Notes: generated by a model not told the origin, from the letters alone. 64,000 nucleotides of DNA from Odontesthes bonariensis (GCF_027942865.1 NC_134509.1:21314697-21378696); one strand, 5' to 3'; shown: positions 34,900 through 46,271, numbered from the stretch's first letter. A program made the numbers and translations.

Positions 34900-35380
34900 G
34901 GGTATAGTTTATTCGATCAGCTGACACACGATGTTCTCTGTACAGCAAGAGAAGAGCTGAGGAAAGTCATGTGACTTCTCTCACATGTGAATACGTCTTC
35001 CTAAAATGTTTGGGTGACCTGTTCTGTACGTGCATATGAAATACAAGTATTACTAATTAAAAAACACTTTATAATGAAGCTAAAAATTATATTAGCAAGT
35101 TTTGTTCTTGGTCAAATGCATAAATATGAATCTATGTGGCCATCTTGATTGTAAATGTAATTATGTATGAATTTACCTTTACTTTTACCTGATTGTCTGT
35201 CAAATAAGTGCAAAATAATCACCACTAATTCTTTGTAATAGTAATCAACAAGACCTCATATACACCCTGCATTAATTCATATATCAAATCATTCTTGAGC
35301 TTTAGCTAAAACATTTTGTTAAACACTTATATGTTCATAAATAACAAATAGACAGACACGGATTTGGTAGCTGTTGATGC
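34900..35380. other. No gene recognised
   Basis: AT-rich 3' flank of perforin B with no supported feature. Confidence 0.5.
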
Positions 35381-35386
35381 TTTACT
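35381..35386 (-). other. Variant polyadenylation signal, perforin B
   Basis: The minus strand reads AGTAAA followed by GCATCAACAGC, at the position matching AATAAA of perforin A. AGTAAA is a weaker but used variant. Confidence 0.5.
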
Positions 35387-35559
35387 GACAGACACTGGAT
35401 CATACAAGTTTTACAAACATTATTGTAATCAAATTTGAGAAACTAAGACACAAAGAAATAAATGTTGCATGTGATTAACTGTGAAATAAAAATGAAAAAC
35501 ATCTTGAAATTAAAGAAACCTGAATCAGTGTTTCACATCTTCCAGTTCAGTTACATCAG

Positions 35560-35589
35560 TTTTACTTATGTGGCACCAAATCACAACAA
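35560..35589 (-). repeat. Repeat-like sequence overlapping the end of perforin B
   Basis: On the minus strand, TTGTTGTGATTTGGTGCCAC and ATAAGTAAAA resemble the common fish repeat word TTGT(A/G)TTTGGCGCTATATAA in diverged form. The last two codons and the stop of perforin B fall in it. Perforin A also ends CTGTTGTGA, so common descent of the gene end is an alternative explanation. Confidence 0.35.
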
Positions 35590-37415
35590 ACTGACTGGTT
35601 CAGTATGTTGCTCACCAGTGTCTCCAACCAGGACGCCATTTCTGGTGTAGAAAACCTTGGCCAGAGAGGAACTCATGGGGGAGGGAATGTACTCCTGACA
35701 CCGGTCACCTCCCAGACTTGGTGCGCATTTCACTTCATAGGAAAAGAAGAAGGTGCCATAATCAAACGTGCAGGTCACGCTCCATCTTCCTTTATGCGGA
35801 ACAACATAGCACTTGCCAAGCAGATCACTGTTCCAATAATTGTCCTGATCATAAACAGTAATCGTGAGTCTGTCTCTCATGTTTAAATTGATTGGTCCAA
35901 ATTCAAATGTTTCCCACCATCTAGGGTTGTCGTTGTTCGGTATAATGGCAGTGCGCCTTATCTGGTCACCATATTTAACCTCCACTGAACCATCAGTTTG
36001 AGTACACCTGTCACCATACAGGCCCTTTGCACGCAGCCCAAACACCTTCAATGTAGCCAGACCTTTCCCAGCAGGGCAGCAGTTTGACTTGAGATTCTGG
36101 TTACTGTTGCAGACACAAGCACAAGGATCTCTTTTGTTCGATCTGTGGCCAACCTGACAGGATTCTGAGCATTTTTTCAACACTGCATTGTTGACGATGT
36201 ACTGCTCTATCTCTTTCTTCAGTCCTGCTCTGGCACGATGATTAACAGGAAGAATGGTATGCAGGGGCTTTAAGTTGTATCGGACCACACCAGGTATAGT
36301 TTGCAGAGACTTCAACCAGTTTCTATAGACTGAGGGGTCCGATTGCCCTCGAAAGAGGATATCAACTTCGTTCATTTTTCCACCAATGACCTCTGTTCTG
36401 CGCTCATTAAATGCACTGCTGAAACTCTGACCAAAGGTCAACCTTCTACTTTTTTCCTTACAGCGTTGATACATGGCCTTGATGCTGGCTGTCTTTGCAA
36501 AGCTTGCTGAGGCCTCAACAGAAAGACAATCTCTGACTTCTGTCGCAGACAGTCCACTCATGGTCGCCATGCAGGTCTTGATCGAAGTGACAGCCATCAT
36601 TTCACCCCCTAGGAACACTTGTGTGATGTAATGTGTACCGTATGAGCCAATCATACTGCGATACTCATGCTTGGTATTGTATGAATAAGAAGGAAGAGAG
36701 TTCACAGCTGATTCAAACTCTTGACTCAGTCGAGGTTTTGCAATCAGTCTGTAGCTGCGGGAACACATGAAGTAATATCAGTCGGTGTTATTTCATTAAG
36801 ACGTTACAGGACTGCTGAGCAGTTTAAAACAATTAGAACTGGATTTTAAAAGAGGACAAATGTTTGTCCACATACTCACCTATAGTAGGTGCATTGTACA
36901 GAATGATGAGTAAAGGTGTAGCGGTCTTGTTTGGACATTTGCATTCCAAATTGAGCCATTTTGGAGTGAGAACCTCCAAAACCAACCCCAACGGTGACTG
37001 AAGGGTTTACAGGGAAGTCAAGACCAATTTTCCAGTCGTTGGACACAGATGATGTGGAACCATTGACGAGAGTTTCGGCAGAGTCATAGAGTGTACTGGA
37101 GAGGATTAAACTGCACTGGGGGAGGATTCTCCAGTCCACCACGGCAGCTGGGACCTTCTGCTTTTCACTTCCCATGTAGCTATTTCTGTACATTCTGCAG
37201 GTGCCATTTCCAAGCTTCCATGTTTCGGTGTCGATGATATAGGCACCTTTCCTCTCCATTGTGACGATGTCAAAGCCCTCTCCTCCCAGGTTGTAACCGG
37301 GAACAAAGCGAGCCTGCTTGCACTCTTGTGGCGTACCGATGAAGCTCACACTGGATGAAAGACACACAGGACTCCACGCCCAGCACAGGAGCAGGAGTTG
37401 CCAGAACCTCGCCAT
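35581..37415 (-). CDS. Perforin-1-like protein B
   Basis: Coding exons are 37415-36880 and 36754-35581 on the minus strand, joined over a phase-2 GT-AG intron (donor GTGAGT, acceptor TTCCCGCAG), giving 569 residues. Domain order is as in perforin A: signal peptide, MACPF with YGTHYI at about residue 217 followed by a GG, EGF-like cysteines, then C2. The loop-1 aspartates (GDRCTQTD) and loop-3 aspartates (VYDQDNYWNSD) are retained, so calcium binding should be intact. A tryptophan next to the first loop aspartate in A and C is cysteine here, which could affect membrane insertion. The ATG follows the splice acceptor TTTGTTTCCTACAG directly. It is transcribed opposite to A and C. The C-terminal tail beyond C2 is specific to this copy and ends in a repeat-like sequence. 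The frame is intact. Confidence 0.93.
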
Positions 37416-37565
37416 CTGTAGGAAACAAAGCCAACATGACAGAAGAAAAATGGCACATAAATCATGAGTAAAAATTCAAAATTCAGTACAAGTTTATAGG
37501 CCTGAAACAGCTAAAAGCTGCATTAGAACACGAGAGATTGCTCATCAGTTTCACGGCATCATTAC

Positions 37566-37640
37566 CTTGAATGTCAACAGCAAACTCTAATCAGTGGTTC
37601 ACAAAGTCCAGCCTGAAATACTGATGTCCAGGAGGAGGAG
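37566..37640 (-). promoter_or_regulatory. Perforin B promoter and noncoding exon 1
   Basis: On the minus strand CTCCTCCTCC (37640-37631) is followed by TGGACATCAGTATTTCAGG, where gene C has its TATA-like box. The leader ends TGTTGACATTCAAG at 37566 before GTAATG. The intron spans 37565-37416. No good TATA box is seen, unlike A and C. Confidence 0.55.
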
Positions 37641-37899
37641 TTTTGATTGCTCATCTCATATTTTAGATTCTCACAAGTTTTTTTTTAAGCTTTACTCGTG
37701 TTTTTTAAACACTCCACACCCTGCATGTGCTACAACACTAAAGTTGTGTCGCTTATGGACACACAGGGTGTTGACAGTAACTTGTGAAGATGAAGAATAA
37801 AAACAGGAAGCAACACTCAGTAACACATGATGGATGTTAAATGTTTATGTGCTTTTACAAAATTATGATGAATGCTCTTTATATTTCTTTAACTACAAA

Positions 37900-38540
37900 A
37901 ACTACTGCGCAAAATTATTGATCCGGCCCTTATTTCTGTATATTTCCTGGAAAACAGGAATTGGGTTATTTGATGTAATGAAACGTGCAAATATGAATGG
38001 AAATACAGTTTATTACGCAACAAATAACAAAGTTCAAGTCAACACCTTTATCCTCCAACACAGCCTGAACCCTCTCAGACGAGCTTTCTGTCCTTTCTTT
38101 AAGGAGTCTTCAGGAATAGTTCTCCAGGCTTCTTGAAGGACATCCCAAAGCTCGTCTTTGGATGTGGGCTGCCTTTTGTTCCGTTCTCTGCCAAGATGAT
38201 CCCACACTGCTTCAATAATGTTGAGCTCCGGGCTCTGGGGAGGATTCATCCCTCCATCAGACCTGCTGCCACTGATTTTCAGCCCACTTCTTGTGTCCTT
38301 TGGCACAGCTCAGCCTTTTCTCCCTGTTTCCCTTCCTTAAGAACGGCTTCCTGACAGCCACCCTTCCATGGAGCCCATTTCTGATGAGGCTTGGGCCAAC
38401 AGCAGATGGATCAGCTGAAGGTCCAGATGCATCTCTCAGCTCCTGTGTCAGGTCTTTGCTGGATTTTTTCCTCTTTCTTAAGGACATCACTTTCAGATCC
38501 TGTTCATCTGCTGTAGATAGAGCAGAAGCATCCATTCTTT
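37900..38540 (-). pseudogene. Tc1-type transposon with internal deletion
   Basis: Minus-strand reading gives the N-terminal helix-turn-helix part of a Tc1 transposase (KSSKDLTQELRDASGPSADP, NGLHGRVAVRKPFLRKGNRE, ending ENQWQQV near 38257). It then jumps directly to the C-terminal part (QSPELNIIEAVWDHLGRERN, SLKKGQKARLRGF), ending at 38034. The two catalytic aspartates of the DDE triad lie in the lost middle; the glutamate in NIIEAVW remains. TACTGCGCAAAATT near 37904 resembles a Tc1 terminal repeat. The right end was not found. Confidence 0.85.
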
Positions 38541-38549
38541 CTTGATATG

Positions 38550-39630
38550 CACTTTTAGCCTGTACCGTGGTACATCCTATACAGGTTGGTAGTTAATCAT
38601 AGGTTTAGCATAGAGAGACAACTTAAAATGGTCGATTAAACTAACATACATGCCTTTTCAGACACAGAGAAAGTCTGCACAGGCTCTGGGATAACAGTCA
38701 AACTCCACACACAGCTGGAGTATTCCTGCTGTAAGACCACAGTGTTAACCACTGCATCACTTTGCCACAGGACACCATCTTAAACAATTAGCGCTCGGGG
38801 CCGTGAACCACAAACAGAGAGAGCGGTTCCAACAGATCTCGGGAACAGCCAAAATACTGCAAAGAACCCTCAAGCTCCCAGGCCTCTGGTAGAGGACCCG
38901 AGCTGGAAAAGAGGGGATACAGCCCCCAAAGAAGGGCGAGTGTGGAGGTTTTTTTGTCCTGCCAGAGCTGAGTAGATAATGGGTTGATTTTGAGAACTTG
39001 GATCTGCTTGAATATTCAAAAGAATACTTCATATTGTCCTTTTCAGGATGAAAATAACCGAGTAACATAATTTTGAAAGTTGCAGCCACAAGGAACTGTG
39101 GGATAGAGGTATTTCCTTTCTTACATAAAAGATGCACCAAGCTAAAAGAGATTATGAAGGAAGCATTGAAGCTGCTTTCCTTAGTATTTAGAATTCTAGC
39201 TGCTCTTATCGTGGCCGCTCTTTAGATACTCAGGGTCATTTCATTCATTCAACTGGACCCTTCTAATTTAGATTTTTAACTTTCAGTTTTAACCCTTTAA
39301 TGTCATGCACATCTCCATTCATTTGTGTTTGGACCCTACAGCATCTGGTAATAATTCACAGAGTATTAATAATCATTTGTGAGAAGCGTAGCTCTGTTAA
39401 TCTGGGAGTTTTGGAAACAGGAGTTGCCTGAATGGACAGGAGGGTTTGCACATCTGTGCAGGTGCCGGCTTCAAGCTTCGGATGCGTAACTGCCCGAACT
39501 TTTAAGCAGTCGAGCACATAAATATCTGGCCACACATGTAGGTGCCTACACTCACCAAAGGTTTAATTACTACATGTCAGTCCGTGCGTATTTGTGTGCA
39601 TTCATGTTTTTCTAAGACAGAAAGATACTA
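38550..39630. other. No gene recognised
   Basis: Short frames only; no repeat structure defined. Confidence 0.5.
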
Positions 39631-39634
39631 TATG

Positions 39635-39843
39635 TTCCATGAGCGTGTACGTATTTACACAGGCACAAACAGTCCTCTGAGGCTCCCGACCAATCACTTT
39701 GCCTCTCCGTAACAGCACACCTGCTGTCTGCGTTATAAATAGGTGACGGATAGCTACATCAATTCCCTCGTGTCAATCCGCTCAACTTCAAAAACTTCAG
39801 CTGACAGATGAGAAAAGACACACTGCACAAAAACAAACAATGG
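39635..39843 (+). promoter_or_regulatory. Orphan TATA promoter, copy 2
   Basis: The block contains a strong TATAAATAG (39734-39742), ATCAATTCCCTCGTGTCA at 39758-39775, and a leader ending in ACAATGGCTG with the ATG at 39841. It aligns with 15925-16127 over about 200 bases, including upstream words around CAATCACTT and AGCACACCTG. The frame from the ATG stops after nine codons. An in-frame alternative ATG at 39807 opens a 26-codon frame. It is probably the 5' remnant of a lost or unrecognised gene. Confidence 0.5.
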
Positions 39844-39849
39844 CTGCAT

Positions 39850-41265
39850 TGTTTGTTTCTATTTTTTAGGAGCTTCATAAAAGCTTAAATGCAACCTAGT
39901 AAGTTTCATGGGTAAAATTCAGTTTTTCTTTACGAGATGGTGACGCAATATAATCAACCGTGGCGACGAGAGAGCAGAAAACAAGGTGAGGGACTGAGGA
40001 CTTAAACAGAACAGGAAACACTTTAAATGAAGTCAAATCCAAAGGCAATGACATAAAACATTATTTAGAGTTTAGTGCTTTTTGAAACTTTAGACCTTTT
40101 TACAATTTATGACTTTCAATCTGAGGATAGTACAGAGGCCGATTAGGGGGGGTCGAAGCTGCTCACATGCCTCTGAAAAGGGAAGCAACAGAGGCAAAAC
40201 AGCAGCGTGGATAAGGAAGAGCCAGCATCACATATAGTTCCACCGTAACCAGTGAAATTGCGGTCACAAAGCTGACATTGCAACACTGGCTTGATGTGTG
40301 AAAGCACACACTGATGCTGGACTTAATCGCCTCCGATTGGGGTGTGTGAACGACCAAAGAGGAACAGCAGTGGGGTCACGAGGACACAAAACTGGTTGTT
40401 GACGCAGAACTTAATAGCCGAAAAAGAGAACACCTATTTATACGTATGATATTCGTGTTTTTCTTCTCACATTATGCAACAAGTTTATGGAGCATCCGCA
40501 TCACATCTCTATTAATTCATCAACAGTGTCACACCCTGTGCTCATTAACCAGAGTTTCAGGGAACTCGTGAGGGCGAAGCGAGAAACTCTGGTGTGACAT
40601 CTCACTTTTTCCAAGTTTAAACACAGACATTTTTTATTTTCTGGTGGGGTGCTAGATGCTGCAGCATCTGCAGCTTGTATAGAGCTGTAATTTTGGGTGG
40701 TACACCTTGATACCTCTGAAAGGTCACCGGTACAACCCATGCAGTAAGCATGCAGTAAGCTTCCACAGAACCTGATGAAGACCCTTTTATTCTCAGTCAT
40801 CCCACACTGATTTTGGGCCAGCAAACTGATGACAGGTTATGCTTATATGTTGAAATGCTGTTACCAAAGTAAATCCAATCTAATATAGAGGAAGTTTTAC
40901 AGTAAGCCGTGCATTTTTGGATGGTAAATACAAATTTTTTCTCACAAAATCAGGTACCAAATATAAGTAAAAGGTGTTTATTCACAATGGAAAGTTTCAG
41001 ATATTCTCACTTTAGGCTCCAAAATAAGAATATGATCAAAAAAATAAATAAAAAGCTCAAAGAAACCTCATAAAGCCATCAGATGGATTTGTAATACGTT
41101 ATCTGGATTGTATACCACCATCTACTAGTTAGTAAATTCCATCTTCTAGAGTTTGTAACACAGACTTCCTGTCAGCTGAATTAAATATTTGCCATACTAG
41201 TTGCTCTGTGAGGCTGACTGTAGATATCAACATGTAGTTAAAGGGATTTATATATATCTACTGTT
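39850..41265. other. No gene recognised
   Basis: A minus-strand frame at 40501-40824 shows no domain I recognise. No other supported feature. Confidence 0.5.
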
Positions 41266-41267
41266 TT

Positions 41268-41442
41268 TTGTTTTTTTGGGGGACTTTTTATGCCTTTATT
41301 GTATAGGACAGTGGAGAGAGACAGGAAGCAGGGGGCAGAGAGAGGGGGAATAACACGCAGCAAAGGGCCGTCCGATGTGGGATTCAAAGCCTCTGTACAT
41401 GGGGCGTCTGCTGTATCCACTATGCCACTGACCACCCCATAT
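41268..41442. repeat. Teleost tRNA-related dispersed repeat, copy 1
   Basis: TTTTTATGCCTTTATTG, GGACAGTGGAGAGAGACAGG, ACACGCAGCAAAGGGCC and CTCTGTACATGGGGCG occur in the order of a common fish repeat whose end resembles a tRNA. A second copy lies at 47655. Confidence 0.75.
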
Positions 41443-41817
41443 CTACTGTTTTTAAATGGGGTTTAGTTGAATACTTATGAGTAGTTAATATTCTGGTTTA
41501 GAGAATCAAGGAAGGAATTCTGGCACTGGAGCCGGAAAACAACTTCAAACGTCAAGTGGTTTGAGCAATGCTGCGCTGCTAATTCTTATAGTGCACCAGA
41601 CAGTTTCTCAACCCGTGACTCCGTGCATTGGGCCAGACCGTGGACTGTGTTGCACTGTCGTGACAAAGTAAACAACTGTCGGGAGCAAGAAGTGGAGGTA
41701 CGCACAGAATGTTATCAGGAAGGATAAGAGGATCTCACAAGCCATCGTTGTCGGGAATTCTTTGTATGCTGGCTGTAAATATAGCATGTTTCTATGTTGT
41801 TCCTGTTTATAAATTCC

Positions 41818-42643
41818 GCACACCAATCTCCCGTTTCTCAATTTAATGTGACGTTTCGGGCAGCCTGCCCTTCCTCAGACATTACAAACACATAAAAAAC
41901 CACTGTTTAAATACCCATGATCCCATAGGTGGTTCAACCCCCACCCAGGTGATCCCCATTGATGTTAATCACCTGGGAAAAGTGACGTGTGCAACATAAA
42001 ACCACATAGTGAATGTCCTCTTTTGCTAAAAAGAGAGGCGTACTGGATCTATACGTTGGACACGCTGTCCCCAAAGGGACTGAACGAAGAATTTGACTTG
42101 AGACCTTTTTTGTAATGTTTTTTGTTTTTTGTCATGTTGTAATGTGGGATGCTCTGTATTTTTATCTGTATATTTATTCAATGTCTCCTAGAACTGGGAC
42201 TTTGCTATTGTCTATTCCCATCATTTGGGCAATGTTAATGATTAGACACGATCTGGAGCTCTTCTCTGATGGTCATACTTCCTTGTACTTTTTCTCTGAC
42301 CAGTTTTCATTTTTCATATTTCATTGTACATATTGCATATATTGTAAATATTGGACATTCACTATGTGGTTTTATGTTGCACACGTCACTTTTCCCAGGT
42401 GATTAACATCAATGGGGATCACCTGGGTGGGGGTTGAACCACCTATGGGATCATGGGTATTTAAACAGTGGTTTTTTATGTGTTTGTAATGTCTGAGGAA
42501 GGGCAGGCTGCCCGAAACGTCACATTAAATTGAGAAACGGGAGATTGGTGTGCGGACTTTATTTTCAGTTTTCATGTTACTTTGCTAGTCCTGCACCCAT
42601 AACTTTTTTTGAGACGGATGTGCGTGTTTTTTTCTTTGCTCAA
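41818..42643 (+). mobile_element. Penelope-like element, 5'-truncated, with inverted 5' arm
   Basis: Exact 16-bp flanks CCTGTTTATAAATTCC (41802-41817 and 42644-42659) bound the insertion. The first 201 bases (41818-42018) are an inverted, nearly perfect copy of 42353-42553, which is part of the element's own 3' UTR. Between them the plus strand encodes the end of an ORF (AYWIYTLDTLSPKGLNEEF, then DLRPFL and TAA at 42113-42115), which I recognise as the C-terminus of fish Penelope/Neptune-type proteins with a GIY-YIG endonuclease. The word GCCCGAAACGTCACATTAAA is also typical of these 3' ends. Penelope elements often carry inverted or tandem partial copies at the 5' end. Confidence 0.8.
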
Positions 42644-42713
42644 CCTGTTTATAAATTCCCCATAAGAGGCTGAAAAGGTGAGTCTGACTACTCTTTTCTC
42701 TATAACAACCCCT

Positions 42714-42998
42714 GGGGCGGCTGTGGCTCAGTGGCGGTTCGTTTTCCACTCTCACCAAAAAGATTGGTGAACTGACAGCTGGCAAGGGGTGGCAGCGGCC
42801 GAGGTGCCCTTGAGCAAGGCACCATACCCCATGCTCCCCGGGCCCTGTGAATGGCTGCCTACCGCTCCAGTGTATGGCATCCGTCTCCATCACCCTGTGC
42901 ATGTGCATGTTCAACAGGTGCCAACCTGGATGGGTTCAATGCGGAGGAGTAATTTTGTGTGTTTGCATGTATCTACATGACATTAAAAGCCTCTTAAT
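42714..42998 (+). mobile_element. tRNA-derived SINE
   Basis: It begins GGGGCGGCTGTGGCTCAGTG, an A-box-like tRNA head with GGTTCG nearby, then GAGGTGCCCTTGAGCAAGGC as in a common teleost SINE family. The tail contains AATCTTAATAAT. Confidence 0.8.
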
Positions 42999-42999
42999 C

Positions 43000-44100
43000 T
43001 TAATAATTCTTCTGAGCAGTGGTTAGCTTCGCTCACCGGACAGAAATCACAGACAGGCTCCTCGTTGTATGCTGTAGATGAGACTCCAATCACGTAATTA
43101 TTTTCGTTTAATAAAAGAAGAAAAACAACTTTAAAGAGGTTCGCTTCAGTCATCATGTTATAATTAGCATTGTTGTGATGGTAACCTTATTAGTCACAAA
43201 GGGTTAAAATCTTTACAGAGTTTAATATTAGAGCCCTGATGCTGCCAGAGGGGATCAAAATGATCATGTCTGGATTAGGATCACCTCAGTGAGATCATCT
43301 TAATTTGTTAAAATAATCCCTCCAAAGTCTAAGAAGCCAAAACACAAAGAATCCCGAGAATCTCCATCAACACGTGACACAAAGACAGAGCAAGAACCCA
43401 CTGAACGAAAAGGCACTGATAGATACGGCTTCAACTTGATGTCTATGCTTTAGATCTTGTTTTAGACCAGGACTTTGTGGTTTTTGGACCTAAAAGCAGT
43501 TACATGTCTTAAAAATGCACATTTCACACAAGCAGTGGACACCCCTGTTTTTACTGATAAAACTCGTAGAAGTTACAAAGATGTGAAGAAGGCGAAATTT
43601 TGCTTTTTAAAACTTAAATAGCCTTCAGTGTCATGTCAAACATGATGGTAATTATATGACCATTAATGTATTTTTTTTTTATATCAAATTGTTTAATTTG
43701 TGCTACTTTTATGTATACAGTCTTTAAAACAGATTTTATTCCTAGTTTCTGTTGACCTTCAAGACTGCTTTATATCCTTATAGGCAATGAGATACTTTAT
43801 TTAAAATAATATTATTATAGACATGAGCAGGTTTTTTACTTGACTGGATATAACTTAAACCTTCAATGTCCCACTCTTCTGTTTGGTAGAGACATTATGG
43901 GTTAAAGGTGCAGAAATTGGGGCTTTTATGGAGTAAACGTGCATCAGTTTTGATTCTAAAGAAAATCCCCCTGTGGTGGAAGGTAATAGCTTCTTAATAT
44001 TCTTTAAATGTTGTTTTTTTTCTGCCTAAAAACAACTGGAACATGTCACAGAAAACACCCTGATGGTGGGAGGTCAGCAAAAATGTGTGAAATGCAAGTG
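43000..44100. other. Upstream flank of perforin C, no other gene
   Basis: AT-rich sequence without supported features. Confidence 0.5.
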
Positions 44101-44104
44101 AAGG

Positions 44105-44192
44105 CTCCTCCTCCAGGGCCATAATATTACAATATAAGTCAGGTTTACTGACTTAGTGAGTGAGCTCGGTCCTTACTGAACCAACATTGAAG
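44105..44192 (+). promoter_or_regulatory. Perforin C promoter and noncoding exon 1
   Basis: CTCCTCCTCC (44105-44114) precedes the TATA-like TATAAG (44133-44138). The leader ends CCAACATTGAAG at 44192 before GTAAAG. The intron spans 44193-44314 and ends TTTTCCCATACAG directly before the ATG. Confidence 0.6.
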
Positions 44193-44314
44193 GTAAAGTA
44201 GTGCTGGTTTGTATTTGATTATCTCCTCTATGGTGATCCAACGCTACATTTATGTTCTGCATTGTTTGATGTCAGGTTTTATGACCTCCTGTCACATCAT
44301 ATTTTCCCATACAG

Positions 44315-46135
44315 ATGGCAAAGCTCTGGCAACTTCTGCTCCTGTGCTGGGCGTGGAGTCCTCCGTGTCTTCCATCCAGTGTGAGCTTCATCGGTACACC
44401 AAAAGAGTGCAAGAAGGCTCACTTTGTCCCGGGTTACAACCTGGGAGGAGAGGGCTTTGACATCGTCACGATGGAGAGGAAAGGCGCCGCTGTCATCGAC
44501 ACCGAATCGTGGAAGCTTGGAGATGGAACTTGTCGGCTGTACGTCAACAACTACGCGAAAGGAAAAAAGCAGAAAGTCCCAGCTGCCGTGGTGGACTGGA
44601 GAATCCTCCCCCAGTGCAGTTTAAAGGTCGACAGTGTAGTCTATCATTCTGCTGAAAGTTTGGCCAATGAGTCCACATCAGCTGTGTCCAGTGACTGGAA
44701 AACTGGCCTCAATTTATCCGTAGACCCCAGTGTCATTTATGGAGGTTCCGAATCCAAAGAATGGGCCTTTGTCAGGAAAAAGGCCGAGAAAGACCGCTAC
44801 ACCTTCTTCCGCCATTCTGTGTCCTGTAACCTCTACCGGTGAGTATTTGGACACATATTTTAGCTAAAAATGGGTAAATGCTGACTCTTCTTAATTATAT
44901 TTCAACTAAATTATTGTTGTAGCCACACCAACTTAAGTATGTGTTCTTTGTTTTTCCACAGCTACAGACTGACAGCAAAACCTCCGCTGAGTCGTGAATT
45001 TCAATCAGCGGTGAATTCCCTTCCTTCCTACTCAAATGAAACACAGGTATCATATCGCACTTTGGTTGACACGTATGGTACACATTATACCAAACAAGTG
45101 ATTCTGGGAGGGGTGACGAAGGCCATCACTGCTGTCAAGACCTGCGAGGCGACCATGAACGGCCTGTCGGCGACGGACATCAACGACTGTTTGACGGTCG
45201 AAGCCTCAGCTCGCTTTGCACATCCTGATAGCATCAAGGCACTGATGCAATACTGTAAGGAGAAGGCAACAAATCTCTCCATCCCAAGTTTCAACAGCAT
45301 GTTCAATGAGCGCAACACAGTGGTCATTGGTGGAAACGTCAATGGAGCTGACATCCTCTTTCAGGGCCAATCTGACCCCTCACTGTATAAAACCTGGCTG
45401 CAGTCTCTGAGGACCACTCCCGATGTGGTCCAGTACAGCCTGAAGGCCCTGCACACCATCCTGCCGACCGGTCACCGTGCCAGAGCAGGACTGAAACTAG
45501 AGGTGGAGAAATATATCGAGAGAAAAGCGTTGCGGAAAATTTGCACAGAGACCTGTCAGGTTGGCCACCGGTCGAACAAAAGAGATCCTTGTGCTTGCGT
45601 CTGTAACGGTAACCAGAATCTCAAGTCAAACTGCTGCCCTGCTGGGAAAGGTCTGGCTACATTGAAGGTGTTTGGGCTGCGTGCAGAGGGCCTGTATGGT
45701 GACAGGTGGACAAAAACTGATGGTTCAGTGGAGGTTAAATATGGTGACCAGATAAGGCGCACTGCCATTATACCGAACAACGACAACCCTAAGTGGTCAG
45801 AGACATTCGAGTTTGGACCCATAGATTTGAGCAGTAAGACCAAGCTTACTTTCTCTGTTTATGATGAGGACACCTACTGGAACAGTGACCTGCTTGGCCG
45901 GTGTTCATTTGTTCCTCATAGTGGAAATGTGACAGACAGCTGCATGTTCGCTCATGGCACCTTCTTCTTTTCCTATGAGGTGATGTGTGCTCCGAGCCTC
46001 GGTGGGCAGCGGTGTCAAGATTACGTACCCACCCCTCCGAGTTCCACTCTGACCGCGGTCCTCCGAGACAAAAACTGGGTTCTCGTGGAAAGTCAGCGAG
46101 CAAGAAAGCTAAAATACCATGAAATGTTTCTGTGA
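44315..46135 (+). CDS. Perforin-1-like protein C
   Basis: Coding exons are 44315-44838 and 44962-46135, joined over a phase-2 GT-AG intron, giving 565 residues. Domains are as in A and B. MACPF carries YGTHYT in place of YGTHYI, followed by GG. EGF-like cysteines and C2 follow; the C2 loop aspartates (GDRWTKTD and VYDEDTYWNSD) are all kept. Compared with A, the first exon lacks four codons in a glycine-rich stretch just before the KDRYTF motif, so this MACPF segment is shorter and more charged. The last residues (ending YHEMFL) also differ from A and B. The frame is open and no key residue is lost, so it is probably functional. It lies head-on to B, with the Penelope element and SINE between them. 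Confidence 0.93.
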
Positions 46136-46271
46136 TTAAATGCTTAGTTGCTTTTGCTTTGCCTTAAAGTTGCATCGCATCTATGAAACTGCTGAAATTC
46201 ATTGGCAAATAATTTCAAGAAAAACACTTTTGTGCTTCTGTCTTTAAATCTTGTTTGCTTGAAACTCTAAT

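Noticed and set aside
42115..42402. 95-codon hydrophobic plus-strand frame
   Set aside because: It lies in the 3' UTR of the Penelope-like element, after the true ORF stop at 42115.
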